A program made the translations under genes and the position numbers. Positions 1 to 8,925 of a stretch of 64,000 nt of DNA are shown in pieces. The notes below the pieces were generated by a model that saw only the letters and a list, made by a program, of their open reading frames with translations, searched no databases and was not told the origin of the DNA. Location of the stretch: the NCBI RefSeq assembly GCF_003732265.1, contig NZ_MOBK01000006.1, positions 186,001 to 250,000 on the forward strand, written 5' to 3'. Each line of letters opens with the position of its first letter. Within the stretch, counting starts at the first letter, position 1. This stretch comes from Pseudomonas brassicacearum (GTDB lineage: Bacteria; Pseudomonadota; Gammaproteobacteria; Pseudomonadales; Pseudomonadaceae).

Positions 1-278
1 TCCATGCGCCCGATGAAGAGCGTTTCCCTTGCCTGCGCCTGGCGCGTCAGGCTGCCGAGGCTGGTAATAGCGCACCAGCGATGTTGAATGCGGCGAATGA
101 AGTGGCTGTGGCAGCGTTTCTCGACGGGCGGGTTCGCTACCCGGAAATCGCGAGTATCATCGAGGAAGTGTTAAACCTCGAACCTGTCGTTGCGGTGGAT
201 GACCTCGAGGCCGTGTTCACGGCTGACGCGAAAGCGCGAGTACTGGCCGGACAATGGTTGAGTCGTCACGGGCGGTAA
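1..278 (+). CDS. dxr: 1-deoxy-D-xylulose 5-phosphate reductoisomerase, 3' end (partial)
   Basis: Only the C-terminal ~91 residues lie in the window; the reading frame is open from base 3 and stops at 276-278. The segment with [14 protein letters not shown] and [18 protein letters not shown] matches the C-terminal part of Dxr (IspC), the NADPH- and metal-dependent enzyme that converts DXP to MEP in the first committed step of the non-mevalonate isoprenoid pathway. It acts in the cytosol. It is followed 53 bp later by rseP, the usual order in gammaproteobacteria (dxr-rseP-bamA). ispD and ispF of the same pathway lie at 19.8 and 23.7 kb. The identification is secure although the gene is truncated by the window edge. 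Confidence 0.95.
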   Translation, partial: HAPDEERFPCLRLARQAAEAGNSAPAMLNAANEVAVAAFLDGRVRYPEIASIIEEVLNLEPVVAVDDLEAVFTADAKARVLAGQWLSRHGR

Positions 279-331
279 GTGCTGCAATACGTTGGTCCAT
301 GCAGCACCGGATAGGATTGCGGAGAAAGCAG

Positions 332-1684
332 ATGAGCGCGCTCTATATGATTGTCGGCACCCTGGTAGCTTTGGGCGTGCTGGTTACCTTCCACGAATTC
401 GGCCATTTCTGGGTCGCACGTCGCTGTGGGGTCAAAGTGCTGCGCTTCTCCGTAGGCTTCGGCATGCCGTTGCTGCGCTGGCACGACAAGAAAGGCACTG
501 AGTTCGTGGTGGCTGCCATCCCGTTGGGCGGCTACGTGAAAATGCTCGATGAGCGTGAAGGCGAAGTACCGGCCGATCAGCTTGAACATTCTTTCAATCG
601 CAAATCTGTCCGTCAGCGTATCGCTATCGTGGCGGCCGGCCCGATTGCCAACTTTCTGCTGGCCATGGTGTTTTTCTGGGTCCTGGCAATGCTCGGCAGC
701 GCGCAGGTGCGGCCCGTCATCGGCGCAGTCGAGACCGGCAGTATTGCCGCCAAAGCCGGTTTGACGGCGGGTCAGGAAATTGTTGCCATCGATGGCGAAC
801 CTACGATTGGCTGGGCTTCGGTGAATCTGCAGCTGGTTCGCCGTCTTGGCGAGAGCGGTTCACTTCAATTGTTGGTGCGTGAACAGGGTTCCACCGCAGA
901 CTCTCCTCGCGAACTGATGCTCGATAAATGGCTCAAGGGTGCTGACGAGCCGGATCCGATTCGTTCGCTGGGTATTCGTCCTTGGCGTCCGGCATTACCG
1001 CCCGTGTTGGCCGAACTTGATCCGAAAGGCCCGGCGCAGGCTGCTGGCCTGAAGACCGGTGATCGGTTGCTGGCTCTGGATGGCAAGGCGCTGGACGACT
1101 GGCAGCAAGTAGTCGACACCGTCCGTATGCATCCGGATACCAAAATCATGCTGCGCGTCGAGCGCGATGGTGCTCAAATCGACGTCCCTGTGACGCTGGC
1201 TGCTCGTGGCGAGAGCAAGGCACCTACCGGTTATATGGGGGCCGGGGTGAAAGCGGTCGATTGGCCGCCAGAGATGATTCGCGAAGTCAGTTACGGTCCT
1301 GTGGCCGCGATTGGAGAGGGTGCTCGACGCACCTGGACCATGAGCGTACTGACCCTCGATTCGCTCAAGAAAATGTTGTTCGGTGAGCTCTCGGTAAAAA
1401 ACTTGAGTGGACCGATAACCATTGCTAAAGTGGCGGGCGCTTCTGCCCAGTCGGGCGTTGCTGATTTCCTGAATTTCCTTGCTTATCTGAGTATTAGCCT
1501 GGGAGTTCTGAATTTGTTGCCTATTCCTGTACTGGATGGGGGGCATTTGTTGTTTTATCTGATCGAGTGGGCGCGTGGTCGTCCCTTGTCGGATCGGGTG
1601 CAGGGTTGGGGGATACAGATCGGTATCAGTTTGGTGGTCGGGGTGATGTTGCTTGCTCTGGTCAATGATTTGGGCCGTCTGTAA
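332..1684 (+). CDS. rseP: Site-2 zinc metalloprotease RseP (MucP)
   Basis: 450-residue inner-membrane protease that carries out regulated intramembrane proteolysis of the anti-sigma factor (RseA/MucA) after the first cut, releasing the envelope-stress sigma factor AlgU/RpoE. The zinc motif HEFGH is at residues 21-25 in the first membrane segment and the second active-site motif NLLPIPVLDGG starts at residue 394. Two PDZ domains lie between them, with GPIANF just before the first. An upstream in-frame ATG at 254 exists, but it overlaps dxr; the ATG at 332 follows a GGAG-type ribosome site and gives the normal family length. It lies between dxr and bamA. Confidence 0.96.
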   Translation: MSALYMIVGTLVALGVLVTFHEFGHFWVARRCGVKVLRFSVGFGMPLLRWHDKKGTEFVVAAIPLGGYVKMLDEREGEVPADQLEHSFNRKSVRQRIAIVAAGPIANFLLAMVFFWVLAMLGSAQVRPVIGAVETGSIAAKAGLTAGQEIVAIDGEPTIGWASVNLQLVRRLGESGSLQLLVREQGSTADSPRELMLDKWLKGADEPDPIRSLGIRPWRPALPPVLAELDPKGPAQAAGLKTGDRLLALDGKALDDWQQVVDTVRMHPDTKIMLRVERDGAQIDVPVTLAARGESKAPTGYMGAGVKAVDWPPEMIREVSYGPVAAIGEGARRTWTMSVLTLDSLKKMLFGELSVKNLSGPITIAKVAGASAQSGVADFLNFLAYLSISLGVLNLLPIPVLDGGHLLFYLIEWARGRPLSDRVQGWGIQIGISLVVGVMLLALVNDLGRL

Positions 1685-1704
1685 CACTTCGCTGAATTGC
1701 GAAT

Positions 1705-1730
1705 CTGCCGCATTTTGCGGCAGTTTGTTT
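1705..1730 (+). terminator. Rho-independent-like hairpin between rseP and bamA
   Basis: A perfect 8-bp stem (CTGCCGCA / TGCGGCAG) with a 3-nt loop is followed by TTTGTTT. It sits 20 bp after the rseP stop and may separate dxr-rseP from bamA transcription. The T-run is short and interrupted, so it may be a partial terminator. Confidence 0.6.
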
Positions 1731-1758
1731 ATTGCCAGTTGGAATAAGAAAGGACTTC

Positions 1759-4149
1759 ATGAAACGTCTGCTGCTAACTGCGGTTCTCACCGTATTGATG
1801 ATCGCCGAAGTTCACGCCGAGTCCTTCACTATCTCTGATATTCGCGTCAATGGCCTCCAGCGGGTCTCCGCGGGTAGCGTCTTTGGTGCTTTGCCGTTAA
1901 ACGTCGGCGAACAGGCGGACGATCGTCGCCTGGTGGAATCCACTCGTGCTTTGTTCAAAACCGGGTTCTTTCAAGATATCCAGCTGGGCCGCGATGGCAA
2001 CGTCCTGGTCATCACGGTAGTCGAGCGCCCATCGGTCGCCAGTATCGAGATCGAGGGTAACAAGGCGATCTCCACTGAAGACCTGATGAAGGGCCTCAAA
2101 CAATCCGGTCTGGCCGAAGGCGAGATCTTCCAGCGTGCCACGCTCGAAGGTGTGCGTAACGAACTGCAGCGCCAATATGTCGCTCAGGGTCGCTACTCGG
2201 CCACCGTCGACACCGAGGTGGTACCGCAGCCACGTAACCGCGTCGGCTTGAAGGTCAACATCAACGAAGGCACCGTCGCTGCTATCCAGCACATCAACGT
2301 GGTGGGTAACACTGTCTTCCCTGACGAAGACCTGATCGACCTGTTCGAATTGAAGACCACCAACTGGCTGTCCTTCTTCAAGAACGACGACAAGTACGCC
2401 CGTGAAAAACTGTCCGGTGACCTGGAGCGTCTGCGTTCCTACTACCTGGACCGTGGCTATATCAATATGGATATCGCTTCGACCCAGGTATCGATTACCC
2501 CGGACAAGAAGCACGTCTACATCACTGTCAACGTCAACGAGGGCGAGAAGTACACCGTTCGTGACGTCAAGCTGAGCGGCGACCTGAAAGTCCCTGAAGA
2601 CCAGGTCAAGTCCCTGCTGCTGGTTCAGAAAGGCCAGGTGTTCTCGCGCAAGCTGATGACCACCACCTCGGAACTGATCACTCGCCGCCTGGGTAACGAG
2701 GGTTACACCTTCGCCAACGTCAGCGGCGTACCTCAGCCTCACGATGAAGACCATACCGTCGACATCACGTTCGCTGTCGATCCGGGCAAACGTGCTTACG
2801 TTAACCGCATCAACTTCCGTGGCAACACCAAGTCCGAAGACGAAGTGCTGCGTCGCGAAATGCGTCAGATGGAAGGTGGCTGGGCTTCGACCTACCTGAT
2901 CGATCAATCCAAGACGCGTCTTGAACGTCTGGGCTTCTTTAAAGAAGTGAACGTCGAAACCCCGGCTGTACCGGGTGTCGATGACCAGGTTGACGTGAAC
3001 TACAGCGTTGAAGAGCAGGCTTCCGGTTCGATCACTGCGAGTGTTGGTTTCGCACAAAGTGCCGGCCTGATCCTCGGTGGCTCGATCACCCAGAACAACT
3101 TCCTGGGTACCGGTAACAAGGTCAGCATCGGCTTGACCAAAAGCGAATACCAGAGCCGCTATAACTTCGGTTATGTCGACCCGTACTGGACTGCAGACGG
3201 CGTGAGCCTGGGTTACAACGCTTTCTATCGCACCACCGACTACAAAGACCTCGACGTCGACGTAGCAAGCTATGCCGTAGACAGCCTGGGTGCTGGCGTG
3301 AGCGTTGGTTACCCGATCAGCGAGACCTCGCGTCTGACCTTCGGCCTGACTGCACAGCAAGACAAGATCAAGACCGGTCAATACACCGTCGACGAGATTT
3401 TCGACTTCGTTAACCGTGAAGGCGACGAGTATCTGAACTTCAAGGCGTCGGCCGGTTGGTCCGAGTCCACCCTGAACAAAGGTGTACTGGCGACCCGTGG
3501 TCATTCTCAAAGCCTGACGGCGGAAGTCACTACACCAGGTAGCGACCTTTCGTTCTTCAAGCTCGATTACCGTGGCCAGTTGTTCCAGCCACTGTCTGAG
3601 AACTACACCATGCGCCTGCACACTGAATTGGGTTATGGCGACGGTTACGGTTCGACCGATGGCTTGCCATTCTATGAAAACTACTATGCTGGTGGTTTCA
3701 ACTCGGTTCGTGGCTTCAAGGACAGTACATTAGGCCCGCGTAGTACGCCGAGCCGTGGTCAAGGTTCTACCGGTAACCCGGGTACTCTGGCTGACCCGGA
3801 TCAAGACCCGCTGCCGTTCGGCGGCAACGTCCTGATTCAAGGTGGTGCGGAGATTCTGTTCCCGCTGCCGTTCGTCAAGGATCAACGCTCCCTGCGTACG
3901 TCGGTATTCTGGGATGTGGGTAACGTGTTCGACTCCAAGTGCGAGCAGACGACCAACACCAATCCTGCGTCGAAGTCCAATACGCAGTGCAACGACATCA
4001 GCCTCAGCAACATGGCCAGTTCCGTCGGTGTAGGTGTGACATGGGTCACTGCGCTGGGTCCGCTGAGTTTCGCGCTGGCGATGCCAGTAAAAGAACCGGA
4101 TAACGCTGAAACTCAAGTGTTCCAATTCTCTCTTGGTCAGACGTTCTAA
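1759..4149 (+). CDS. bamA: Outer-membrane protein assembly factor BamA
   Basis: 796-residue Omp85-family protein, the core of the BAM complex that folds and inserts beta-barrel proteins into the outer membrane. A signal peptide covers about residues 1-20 (ends VHA). Five POTRA domains follow to about residue 420, then the C-terminal 16-strand barrel. The conserved VRGF motif is at 650-653, and the protein ends with an aromatic residue (GQTF), the usual beta-signal. The start at 1759 was chosen because it begins the signal peptide and follows AAGAAAGGA; a longer in-frame ATG at 1732 would place extra residues before the signal. skp follows at once, so barrel and chaperone are probably co-expressed. 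Confidence 0.97.
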   Translation: MKRLLLTAVLTVLMIAEVHAESFTISDIRVNGLQRVSAGSVFGALPLNVGEQADDRRLVESTRALFKTGFFQDIQLGRDGNVLVITVVERPSVASIEIEGNKAISTEDLMKGLKQSGLAEGEIFQRATLEGVRNELQRQYVAQGRYSATVDTEVVPQPRNRVGLKVNINEGTVAAIQHINVVGNTVFPDEDLIDLFELKTTNWLSFFKNDDKYAREKLSGDLERLRSYYLDRGYINMDIASTQVSITPDKKHVYITVNVNEGEKYTVRDVKLSGDLKVPEDQVKSLLLVQKGQVFSRKLMTTTSELITRRLGNEGYTFANVSGVPQPHDEDHTVDITFAVDPGKRAYVNRINFRGNTKSEDEVLRREMRQMEGGWASTYLIDQSKTRLERLGFFKEVNVETPAVPGVDDQVDVNYSVEEQASGSITASVGFAQSAGLILGGSITQNNFLGTGNKVSIGLTKSEYQSRYNFGYVDPYWTADGVSLGYNAFYRTTDYKDLDVDVASYAVDSLGAGVSVGYPISETSRLTFGLTAQQDKIKTGQYTVDEIFDFVNREGDEYLNFKASAGWSESTLNKGVLATRGHSQSLTAEVTTPGSDLSFFKLDYRGQLFQPLSENYTMRLHTELGYGDGYGSTDGLPFYENYYAGGFNSVRGFKDSTLGPRSTPSRGQGSTGNPGTLADPDQDPLPFGGNVLIQGGAEILFPLPFVKDQRSLRTSVFWDVGNVFDSKCEQTTNTNPASKSNTQCNDISLSNMASSVGVGVTWVTALGPLSFALAMPVKEPDNAETQVFQFSLGQTF

Positions 4150-4194
4150 GCGTCTGCCTCAAAATAATGACAATGGATTTTGTAGGGGTGCATC

Positions 4195-4698
4195 GTGCGT
4201 AAGTTGACTCAATTGGTTCTCCTCGCCACCGTACTGGTCGCAGGCCCGGCTTTTGCCGACATGAAAATCGCCGTTCTGAACTATCAGATGGCCCTGCTGG
4301 AATCCGACGCGGCCAAGAAATACGCCGTGGATGCCGAGAAGAAATTTGGTCCGCAACTGAGCAAGCTCAAGACGCTGGAAAGCAGCGCCAAAGGCATTCA
4401 GGACCGTCTGATGGCCGGTGGCGACAAGATGCAACAAGGCGAGCGTGAGCGTCTTGAACTCGAGTTCAAGCAAAAGGCCCGTGACTTCCAGTTCCAGTCC
4501 AAGGAGCTGAACGAAGCCAAAGCCGTTGCTGACCGTGAAATGCTGAAGCAACTGAAGCCGAAACTGGACAGCGCTGTGGAAGAAGTCATCAAGAAAGGTG
4601 CTTTTGACCTGGTCTTCGAGCGTGGCGCAGTGATTGATGTCAAACCTCAGTACGACATCACTCGCCAGGTTATCGAGCGCATGAATCAGCTGAAGTAA
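4195..4698 (+). CDS. skp: Periplasmic chaperone Skp/OmpH
   Basis: 167-residue periplasmic chaperone that holds unfolded outer-membrane proteins in transit to BamA. It has a signal peptide ending AFA before Asp-Met, then a short beta segment ([12 protein letters not shown]) and long charged helices rich in Lys, Glu and Gln, which form the tentacles of the trimer. It uses a GTG start at 4195, preceded by TAGGGG. It lies between bamA and lpxD with a 2-bp gap to lpxD, so the three probably share a transcript. The length is typical of the family. Confidence 0.93.
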   Translation: MRKLTQLVLLATVLVAGPAFADMKIAVLNYQMALLESDAAKKYAVDAEKKFGPQLSKLKTLESSAKGIQDRLMAGGDKMQQGERERLELEFKQKARDFQFQSKELNEAKAVADREMLKQLKPKLDSAVEEVIKKGAFDLVFERGAVIDVKPQYDITRQVIERMNQLK

Positions 4699-4700
4699 CT

Positions 4701-5756
4701 ATGACAGCGACTATAAAGCTCGGCCAATTGGCCGAGTTCCTCGGCGCCACGCTACGTGGCGACCCGGAGAAAGAAATTACTGGGCTAGCCACTTTGCAAG
4801 AGGCTGGCCCAGCTCAGTTGAGCTTTCTCGCAAACCCTCAATACCGTAAATACCTGGCAGACAGCCGGGCCGCAGCCCTGTTGCTGAAGGCCGCTGATGC
4901 CGAAAGTTTTGCCGGTAATGCGCTGGTGGTGCCTGATCCGTATCTGGCCTACGCACGTATTTCCCACCTGTTCGATCCAAAACCGAAAGCGGCTGCCGGT
5001 ATTCATCCGACAGCCGTTGTGGCCGAGGACGCGGTGGTTGACCCGGCTGCGAGTATTGGTGCTTTTGCGGTGATCGAAAGCGCGGCACGCATTGCTGCCG
5101 GTGTGACCATCGGTGCGCATTGCTTCATCGGTGCCCGTTGCGAAATTGGCGAAGGCGGCTGGCTGGCCCCGCGGGTCACGCTGTACCACGACGTGCGCAT
5201 CGGCAAGCGTGTGGTGATTCAGTCAGGTGCCGTACTCGGCGGCGAAGGCTTCGGTTTTGCCAACGAGAAAGGTGTCTGGCAGAAAATTGCCCAGATCGGT
5301 GGTGTGTTGGTCGGTGATGATGTGGAGATTGGCGTGAATACCGCTATCGACCGCGGCGCATTGGCCGATACCGTTCTCGGGAATGGCGTGAAGCTCGACA
5401 ACCAGATCCAGATCGCCCACAACGTGCAGGTTGGTGATCACACCGCCATGGCCGCCTGTGTCGGGATCTCCGGCAGCACCAAAATCGGCAAGCATTGCAT
5501 GCTCGCTGGCGGTGTAGGGCTGGTGGGGCATATCGAAATTTGCGACAACGTTTTCATCACCGGGATGACCATGGTGACCCATTCGATTACCGAAAAGGGC
5601 TCCTATTCTTCCGGTACGGCCATGCAGCCAGCAGCCGAATGGCGCAAAAGCGCGGCTCGCATCCGTCAGCTCGATGACATCGCGCGGCGTCTGCGACAGC
5701 TGGAAAAGCGTGTAGGGGAAGTGACCCCTGACGGTAATGCTTCATCAGATGGCTGA
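4701..5756 (+). CDS. lpxD: UDP-3-O-(3-hydroxyacyl)glucosamine N-acyltransferase LpxD
   Basis: 351-residue cytosolic enzyme of lipid A synthesis that adds the second 3-hydroxyacyl chain, from acyl-ACP, to UDP-3-O-acyl-glucosamine. The N-terminal ~100 residues are the uridine-binding domain ([11 protein letters not shown]). From about residue 100 the chain is hexapeptide repeats of the left-handed beta-helix. The predicted catalytic histidine is H240 in [15 protein letters not shown]. The C-terminal helix ([19 protein letters not shown]) is also typical. The ATG lies 2 bp after the skp stop. Confidence 0.96.
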   Translation: MTATIKLGQLAEFLGATLRGDPEKEITGLATLQEAGPAQLSFLANPQYRKYLADSRAAALLLKAADAESFAGNALVVPDPYLAYARISHLFDPKPKAAAGIHPTAVVAEDAVVDPAASIGAFAVIESAARIAAGVTIGAHCFIGARCEIGEGGWLAPRVTLYHDVRIGKRVVIQSGAVLGGEGFGFANEKGVWQKIAQIGGVLVGDDVEIGVNTAIDRGALADTVLGNGVKLDNQIQIAHNVQVGDHTAMAACVGISGSTKIGKHCMLAGGVGLVGHIEICDNVFITGMTMVTHSITEKGSYSSGTAMQPAAEWRKSAARIRQLDDIARRLRQLEKRVGEVTPDGNASSDG

Positions 5757-5864
5757 TACCATTTCCATATCAAGTGTGCACAGCCGTTAGACTGCCTGCT
5801 TGATTTGCTAGAGGGGCGCGCGTCAGTCGCGCGCTCCCAATCTTTACATAGGCTTCCCCCCGAA

Positions 5865-6305
5865 ATGATGGACATCAACGAGATTCGCGAATACCTGCCT
5901 CACCGTTACCCGTTCCTGCTGGTGGACCGGGTCGTGGATCTGGATGTGGAAGGCAAGCGCATTCGCGCCTACAAGAATGTCAGCATCAACGAACCGTTCT
6001 TCAATGGTCACTTCCCTGCGCATCCAATCATGCCGGGCGTACTGATCATCGAAGCGATGGCTCAGGCTGCCGGGATCCTTGGTTTCAAAATGCTCGACGT
6101 GAAGCCGGCGGACGGGACCCTTTACTACTTCGTCGGCTCCGACAAATTGCGCTTCCGTCAGCCGGTACTGCCGGGCGATCAGTTGATCCTTGAAGCCAAA
6201 TTCCTGAGCTGCAAGCGTCAGATCTGGAAGTTCGAATGCCAGGCTTCGGTCGACGGCAAGCCAGTCTGCTCCGCAGAAATCATCTGCGCGGAACGCAAAC
6301 TATGA
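5865..6305 (+). CDS. fabZ: 3-hydroxyacyl-[ACP] dehydratase FabZ
   Basis: 146-residue hot-dog-fold dehydratase that removes water from 3-hydroxyacyl-ACP in fatty-acid elongation. It competes with LpxA and LpxD for 3-hydroxyacyl-ACP, which explains its place between them. The active-site pair is visible: H49 in [12 protein letters not shown] and E63 in IIEAMAQ. Two consecutive ATGs (5865, 5868) are possible; the first gives the usual Pseudomonas form MMDINEI. An in-frame ATG at 5805 would add 20 residues unlike the family. Its stop overlaps the lpxA start by 4 nt (ATGA). Confidence 0.96.
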   Translation: MMDINEIREYLPHRYPFLLVDRVVDLDVEGKRIRAYKNVSINEPFFNGHFPAHPIMPGVLIIEAMAQAAGILGFKMLDVKPADGTLYYFVGSDKLRFRQPVLPGDQLILEAKFLSCKRQIWKFECQASVDGKPVCSAEIICAERKL

Positions 6306-7078
6306 GTTTGATTGACCCTCGCGCAATCATCGATCCGACGGCCATTCTGGCCGACGACGTCGAGGTCGGCCCGTGGTCGATCGTCGGCGCAGGTGTGGAA
6401 ATCGGCGAGGGAACAGTGATCGGGCCGCACGTTATTCTCAAAGGCCCGACCCGAATCGGTAAGCACAACCGCATCTACCAGTTTTCGTCGGTAGGTGAGG
6501 ACACGCCCGATCTGAAATACAAAGGCGAAGAAACCCGTCTGGTCATCGGTGACCACAACGTCATCCGTGAAGGTGTGACGATTCACCGCGGGACCGTTCA
6601 GGACCGTTCGGAAACGACCCTGGGCGATCACAACCTGATCATGGCCTATGCCCACATCGGCCACGACAGCGTCATCGGCAACCACTGCATCCTGGTCAAC
6701 AACACTGCGTTGGCCGGCCATGTGCACGTTGAAGACTGGGCGATCCTCTCCGGTTTTACCCTGGTTCACCAGTATTGCCACATTGGCGCCCACAGCTTTT
6801 CCGGCATGGGCACAGCCATTGGCAAGGACGTTCCAGCGTACGTCACCGTGTTTGGCAACCCTGCAGAAGCGCGCAGCATGAACTTCGAGGGCATGCGTCG
6901 TCGTGGTTTCAGCGAAGACGCGATCCACGCGCTGCGTCGTGCCTACAAGGTGGTTTATCGACAGGGCCTGACCGTCGAGCAAGCGCTCACCGAGTTGGCC
7001 GAACCCTCGGATCAGTTCCCGGAAGTCGCGGTGTTCCGTGATTCCATCCAGTCTTCGACCCGCGGCATCACCCGTTAA
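6302..7078 (+). CDS. lpxA: UDP-N-acetylglucosamine acyltransferase LpxA
   Basis: 258-residue enzyme for the first step of lipid A synthesis, transfer of a 3-hydroxyacyl chain from ACP to the 3-OH of UDP-GlcNAc. The protein is built of hexapeptide repeats (I-G-x-x-x-x pattern) over about residues 5-190, followed by a helical C-terminus ([14 protein letters not shown]). The predicted catalytic base is H121 in AYAHIGHDS. The start at 6302 overlaps the fabZ stop (ATGA), suggesting translational coupling. lpxB starts 2 bp after its stop. Confidence 0.96.
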   Translation: MSLIDPRAIIDPTAILADDVEVGPWSIVGAGVEIGEGTVIGPHVILKGPTRIGKHNRIYQFSSVGEDTPDLKYKGEETRLVIGDHNVIREGVTIHRGTVQDRSETTLGDHNLIMAYAHIGHDSVIGNHCILVNNTALAGHVHVEDWAILSGFTLVHQYCHIGAHSFSGMGTAIGKDVPAYVTVFGNPAEARSMNFEGMRRRGFSEDAIHALRRAYKVVYRQGLTVEQALTELAEPSDQFPEVAVFRDSIQSSTRGITR

Positions 7079-7080
7079 TC

Positions 7081-8211
7081 ATGGCTAATCTGCGTATTGC
7101 GCTGGTAGCGGGTGAGGCTTCCGGTGACATTCTGGGTGCGGGTCTCATGCGCGCACTCAAGGCTCAGCATCCGGCGGTGGAGTTCATCGGTGTCGGTGGT
7201 CCGCTGATGCAAGCCGAGGGCCTGACCTCGTATTTCCCGATGGAACGTCTTTCGGTCATGGGCCTGGTGGAAGTGCTGGGCCGATTGCGCGAGCTGATGG
7301 CGCGGCGCAAGAAGCTGATCGCCGACCTGATCGCCGAGAAACCGGACGTGTTCATCGGTATCGATGCCCCGGACTTCAACCTCAATATCGAACTCAAGCT
7401 GCGGCAGGCCGGGATCAAGACCGTGCATTACGTCAGCCCGTCGGTGTGGGCGTGGCGGCAGAAGCGCGTGCTGAAGATTCGCGAAGGCTGCGACCTGATG
7501 CTGACGTTGTTTCCGTTCGAAGCAAAATTCTATGAAGAGAAGGGCGTGCCGGTGCGGTTTGTCGGGCACTCCCTGGCCGATGCGATCCCGCTTGAGGCTG
7601 ATCGCACCGCTGCGCGTGCCGAACTTGATTTGCCGGACGGTCCGCTGGTTGCTCTGATGCCCGGCAGTCGCGGCGGTGAAGTGGGGAGGCTCGGTGCGTT
7701 GTTCCTCGACACCGCGCAGCGCCTGCGCGCCCTGCATCCTGGCGTGCGCTTCGTCATGCCGTGCGCCAACCCGGAGCGCCGTGCGCAGCTTGAAGAGCTG
7801 CTGGTCGGCCGCGATCTGCCGCTGACCTTGCTCGACGGCAAATCCCATCTGGCCCTCGCCGCGTGCGACGCGGTACTGATCGCTTCCGGTACCGCGACCC
7901 TTGAAGCGTTGCTGTACAAGCGGCCGATGGTGGTGGCTTATCGACTGGCGCCCCTGACGTTCTGGATTCTCAAGCGCATGGTGAAAAGCCCTTACGTGTC
8001 CTTGCCCAACCTGCTGGCGCAGCGCCTGTTGGTGCCCGAGTTGCTGCAGGATGACGCAACGGTCGAAGCCCTGGCTCAAACGCTTTCACCCTTGATCGAA
8101 GGTGGCGAGGAGCAGACTCGCGGCTTCGACGAAATTCACCGTACCTTGCGTCTGGATGCCTCCAATCAGGCGGCGGACGCGGTACTGAACCTGATCGGCA
8201 AAACACAATGA
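7081..8211 (+). CDS. lpxB: Lipid-A-disaccharide synthase LpxB
   Basis: 376-residue GT-B glycosyltransferase (GT19) that joins UDP-2,3-diacylglucosamine and lipid X to make the lipid A disaccharide at the inner face of the inner membrane. Family motifs are the N-terminal [13 protein letters not shown], then [12 protein letters not shown] and [10 protein letters not shown], and the C-terminal donor-binding segment [20 protein letters not shown]. Its ATG follows the lpxA stop by 2 bp, and its stop overlaps the rnhB start by 4 nt, so it is part of one tightly packed operon. Confidence 0.96.
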   Translation: MANLRIALVAGEASGDILGAGLMRALKAQHPAVEFIGVGGPLMQAEGLTSYFPMERLSVMGLVEVLGRLRELMARRKKLIADLIAEKPDVFIGIDAPDFNLNIELKLRQAGIKTVHYVSPSVWAWRQKRVLKIREGCDLMLTLFPFEAKFYEEKGVPVRFVGHSLADAIPLEADRTAARAELDLPDGPLVALMPGSRGGEVGRLGALFLDTAQRLRALHPGVRFVMPCANPERRAQLEELLVGRDLPLTLLDGKSHLALAACDAVLIASGTATLEALLYKRPMVVAYRLAPLTFWILKRMVKSPYVSLPNLLAQRLLVPELLQDDATVEALAQTLSPLIEGGEEQTRGFDEIHRTLRLDASNQAADAVLNLIGKTQ

Positions 8212-8849
8212 GCAAAACCAGCGTTCAGATGGGCCTGGACTTCACCCTGGTCGCCGAAGTCGAAGACCTCGTGGCCGGCGTAGACGAAGTCGGTCGCGGC
8301 CCACTGTGTGGTGCCGTGGTCACGGCAGCGGTGATCCTTGATCCAAACCGGCCGATCCTCGGCCTCAACGATTCGAAGAAACTCACCGAAGCCCGCCGCG
8401 AAAAGCTCTACGACGAAATCTGCGAAAAAGCCCTGAGCTGGTGCATCGCCCGGGCCGAAGTGGAAGAAATCGACGAACTGAACATCCTGCACGCCACCAT
8501 GCTGGCGATGCAGCGCGCGATCGAAGGCCTGCACATCCAGCCGAAGCTGGCGATGATCGACGGCAATCGTTGCCCAAAACTGTCCATGCGTGCGGAAGCG
8601 GTGGTGCAGGGCGACGGCAAGGTCCCGGCCATTGCCGCAGCATCGATTCTGGCCAAGGTCAGCCGCGACCGCGAGATGGCGGCATTCGAACTGATTTACC
8701 CGGGTTACGGCATCGGCGGGCATAAAGGCTACCCGACGCCCGTTCATCTGGAAGCGCTGGCCCGCCTTGGTCCTACCCCGATTCACCGTCGCTCGTTCGC
8801 CCCGGTACGCCTGGCGTACGAGGCGCGGGAAAGTCTGATCGAGAGTTAG
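8208..8849 (+). CDS. rnhB: Ribonuclease HII
   Basis: 213-residue enzyme that cleaves RNA in RNA/DNA hybrids and starts removal of single ribonucleotides from DNA. The active-site motif [11 protein letters not shown] is near residue 24, with SKKL, IDGN and SRDREM motifs further on. It overlaps lpxB by 4 nt (ATGA). The placement lpxB-rnhB-dnaE is conserved in gammaproteobacteria, linking lipid A genes to replication genes by position only. A terminator-like hairpin follows the stop. Confidence 0.95.
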   Translation: MSKTSVQMGLDFTLVAEVEDLVAGVDEVGRGPLCGAVVTAAVILDPNRPILGLNDSKKLTEARREKLYDEICEKALSWCIARAEVEEIDELNILHATMLAMQRAIEGLHIQPKLAMIDGNRCPKLSMRAEAVVQGDGKVPAIAAASILAKVSRDREMAAFELIYPGYGIGGHKGYPTPVHLEALARLGPTPIHRRSFAPVRLAYEARESLIES

Positions 8850-8871
8850 TCGCAAGGCTGATGTTTTACTC

Positions 8872-8900
8872 AAGGCCCGGTACAATCCGGGCCTTGTTGT
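8872..8900 (+). terminator. Terminator-like hairpin between rnhB and dnaE
   Basis: A 9-bp perfect stem (AAGGCCCGG / CCGGGCCTT) with loop TACAAT is followed by GTTGTTTT. It lies 22 bp after rnhB and 26 bp before dnaE. It may end or lower read-through of the lpx operon before dnaE. The loop also reads as a -10 hexamer, but no clear -35 was seen. Confidence 0.65.
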
Positions 8901-8925
8901 TTTCATGACATAACGCAGGATCACT

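Noticed and set aside
1897..3621. 574-codon minus-strand frame inside bamA
   Set aside because: Antisense shadow of a highly biased gene; no start signal and no family resemblance.
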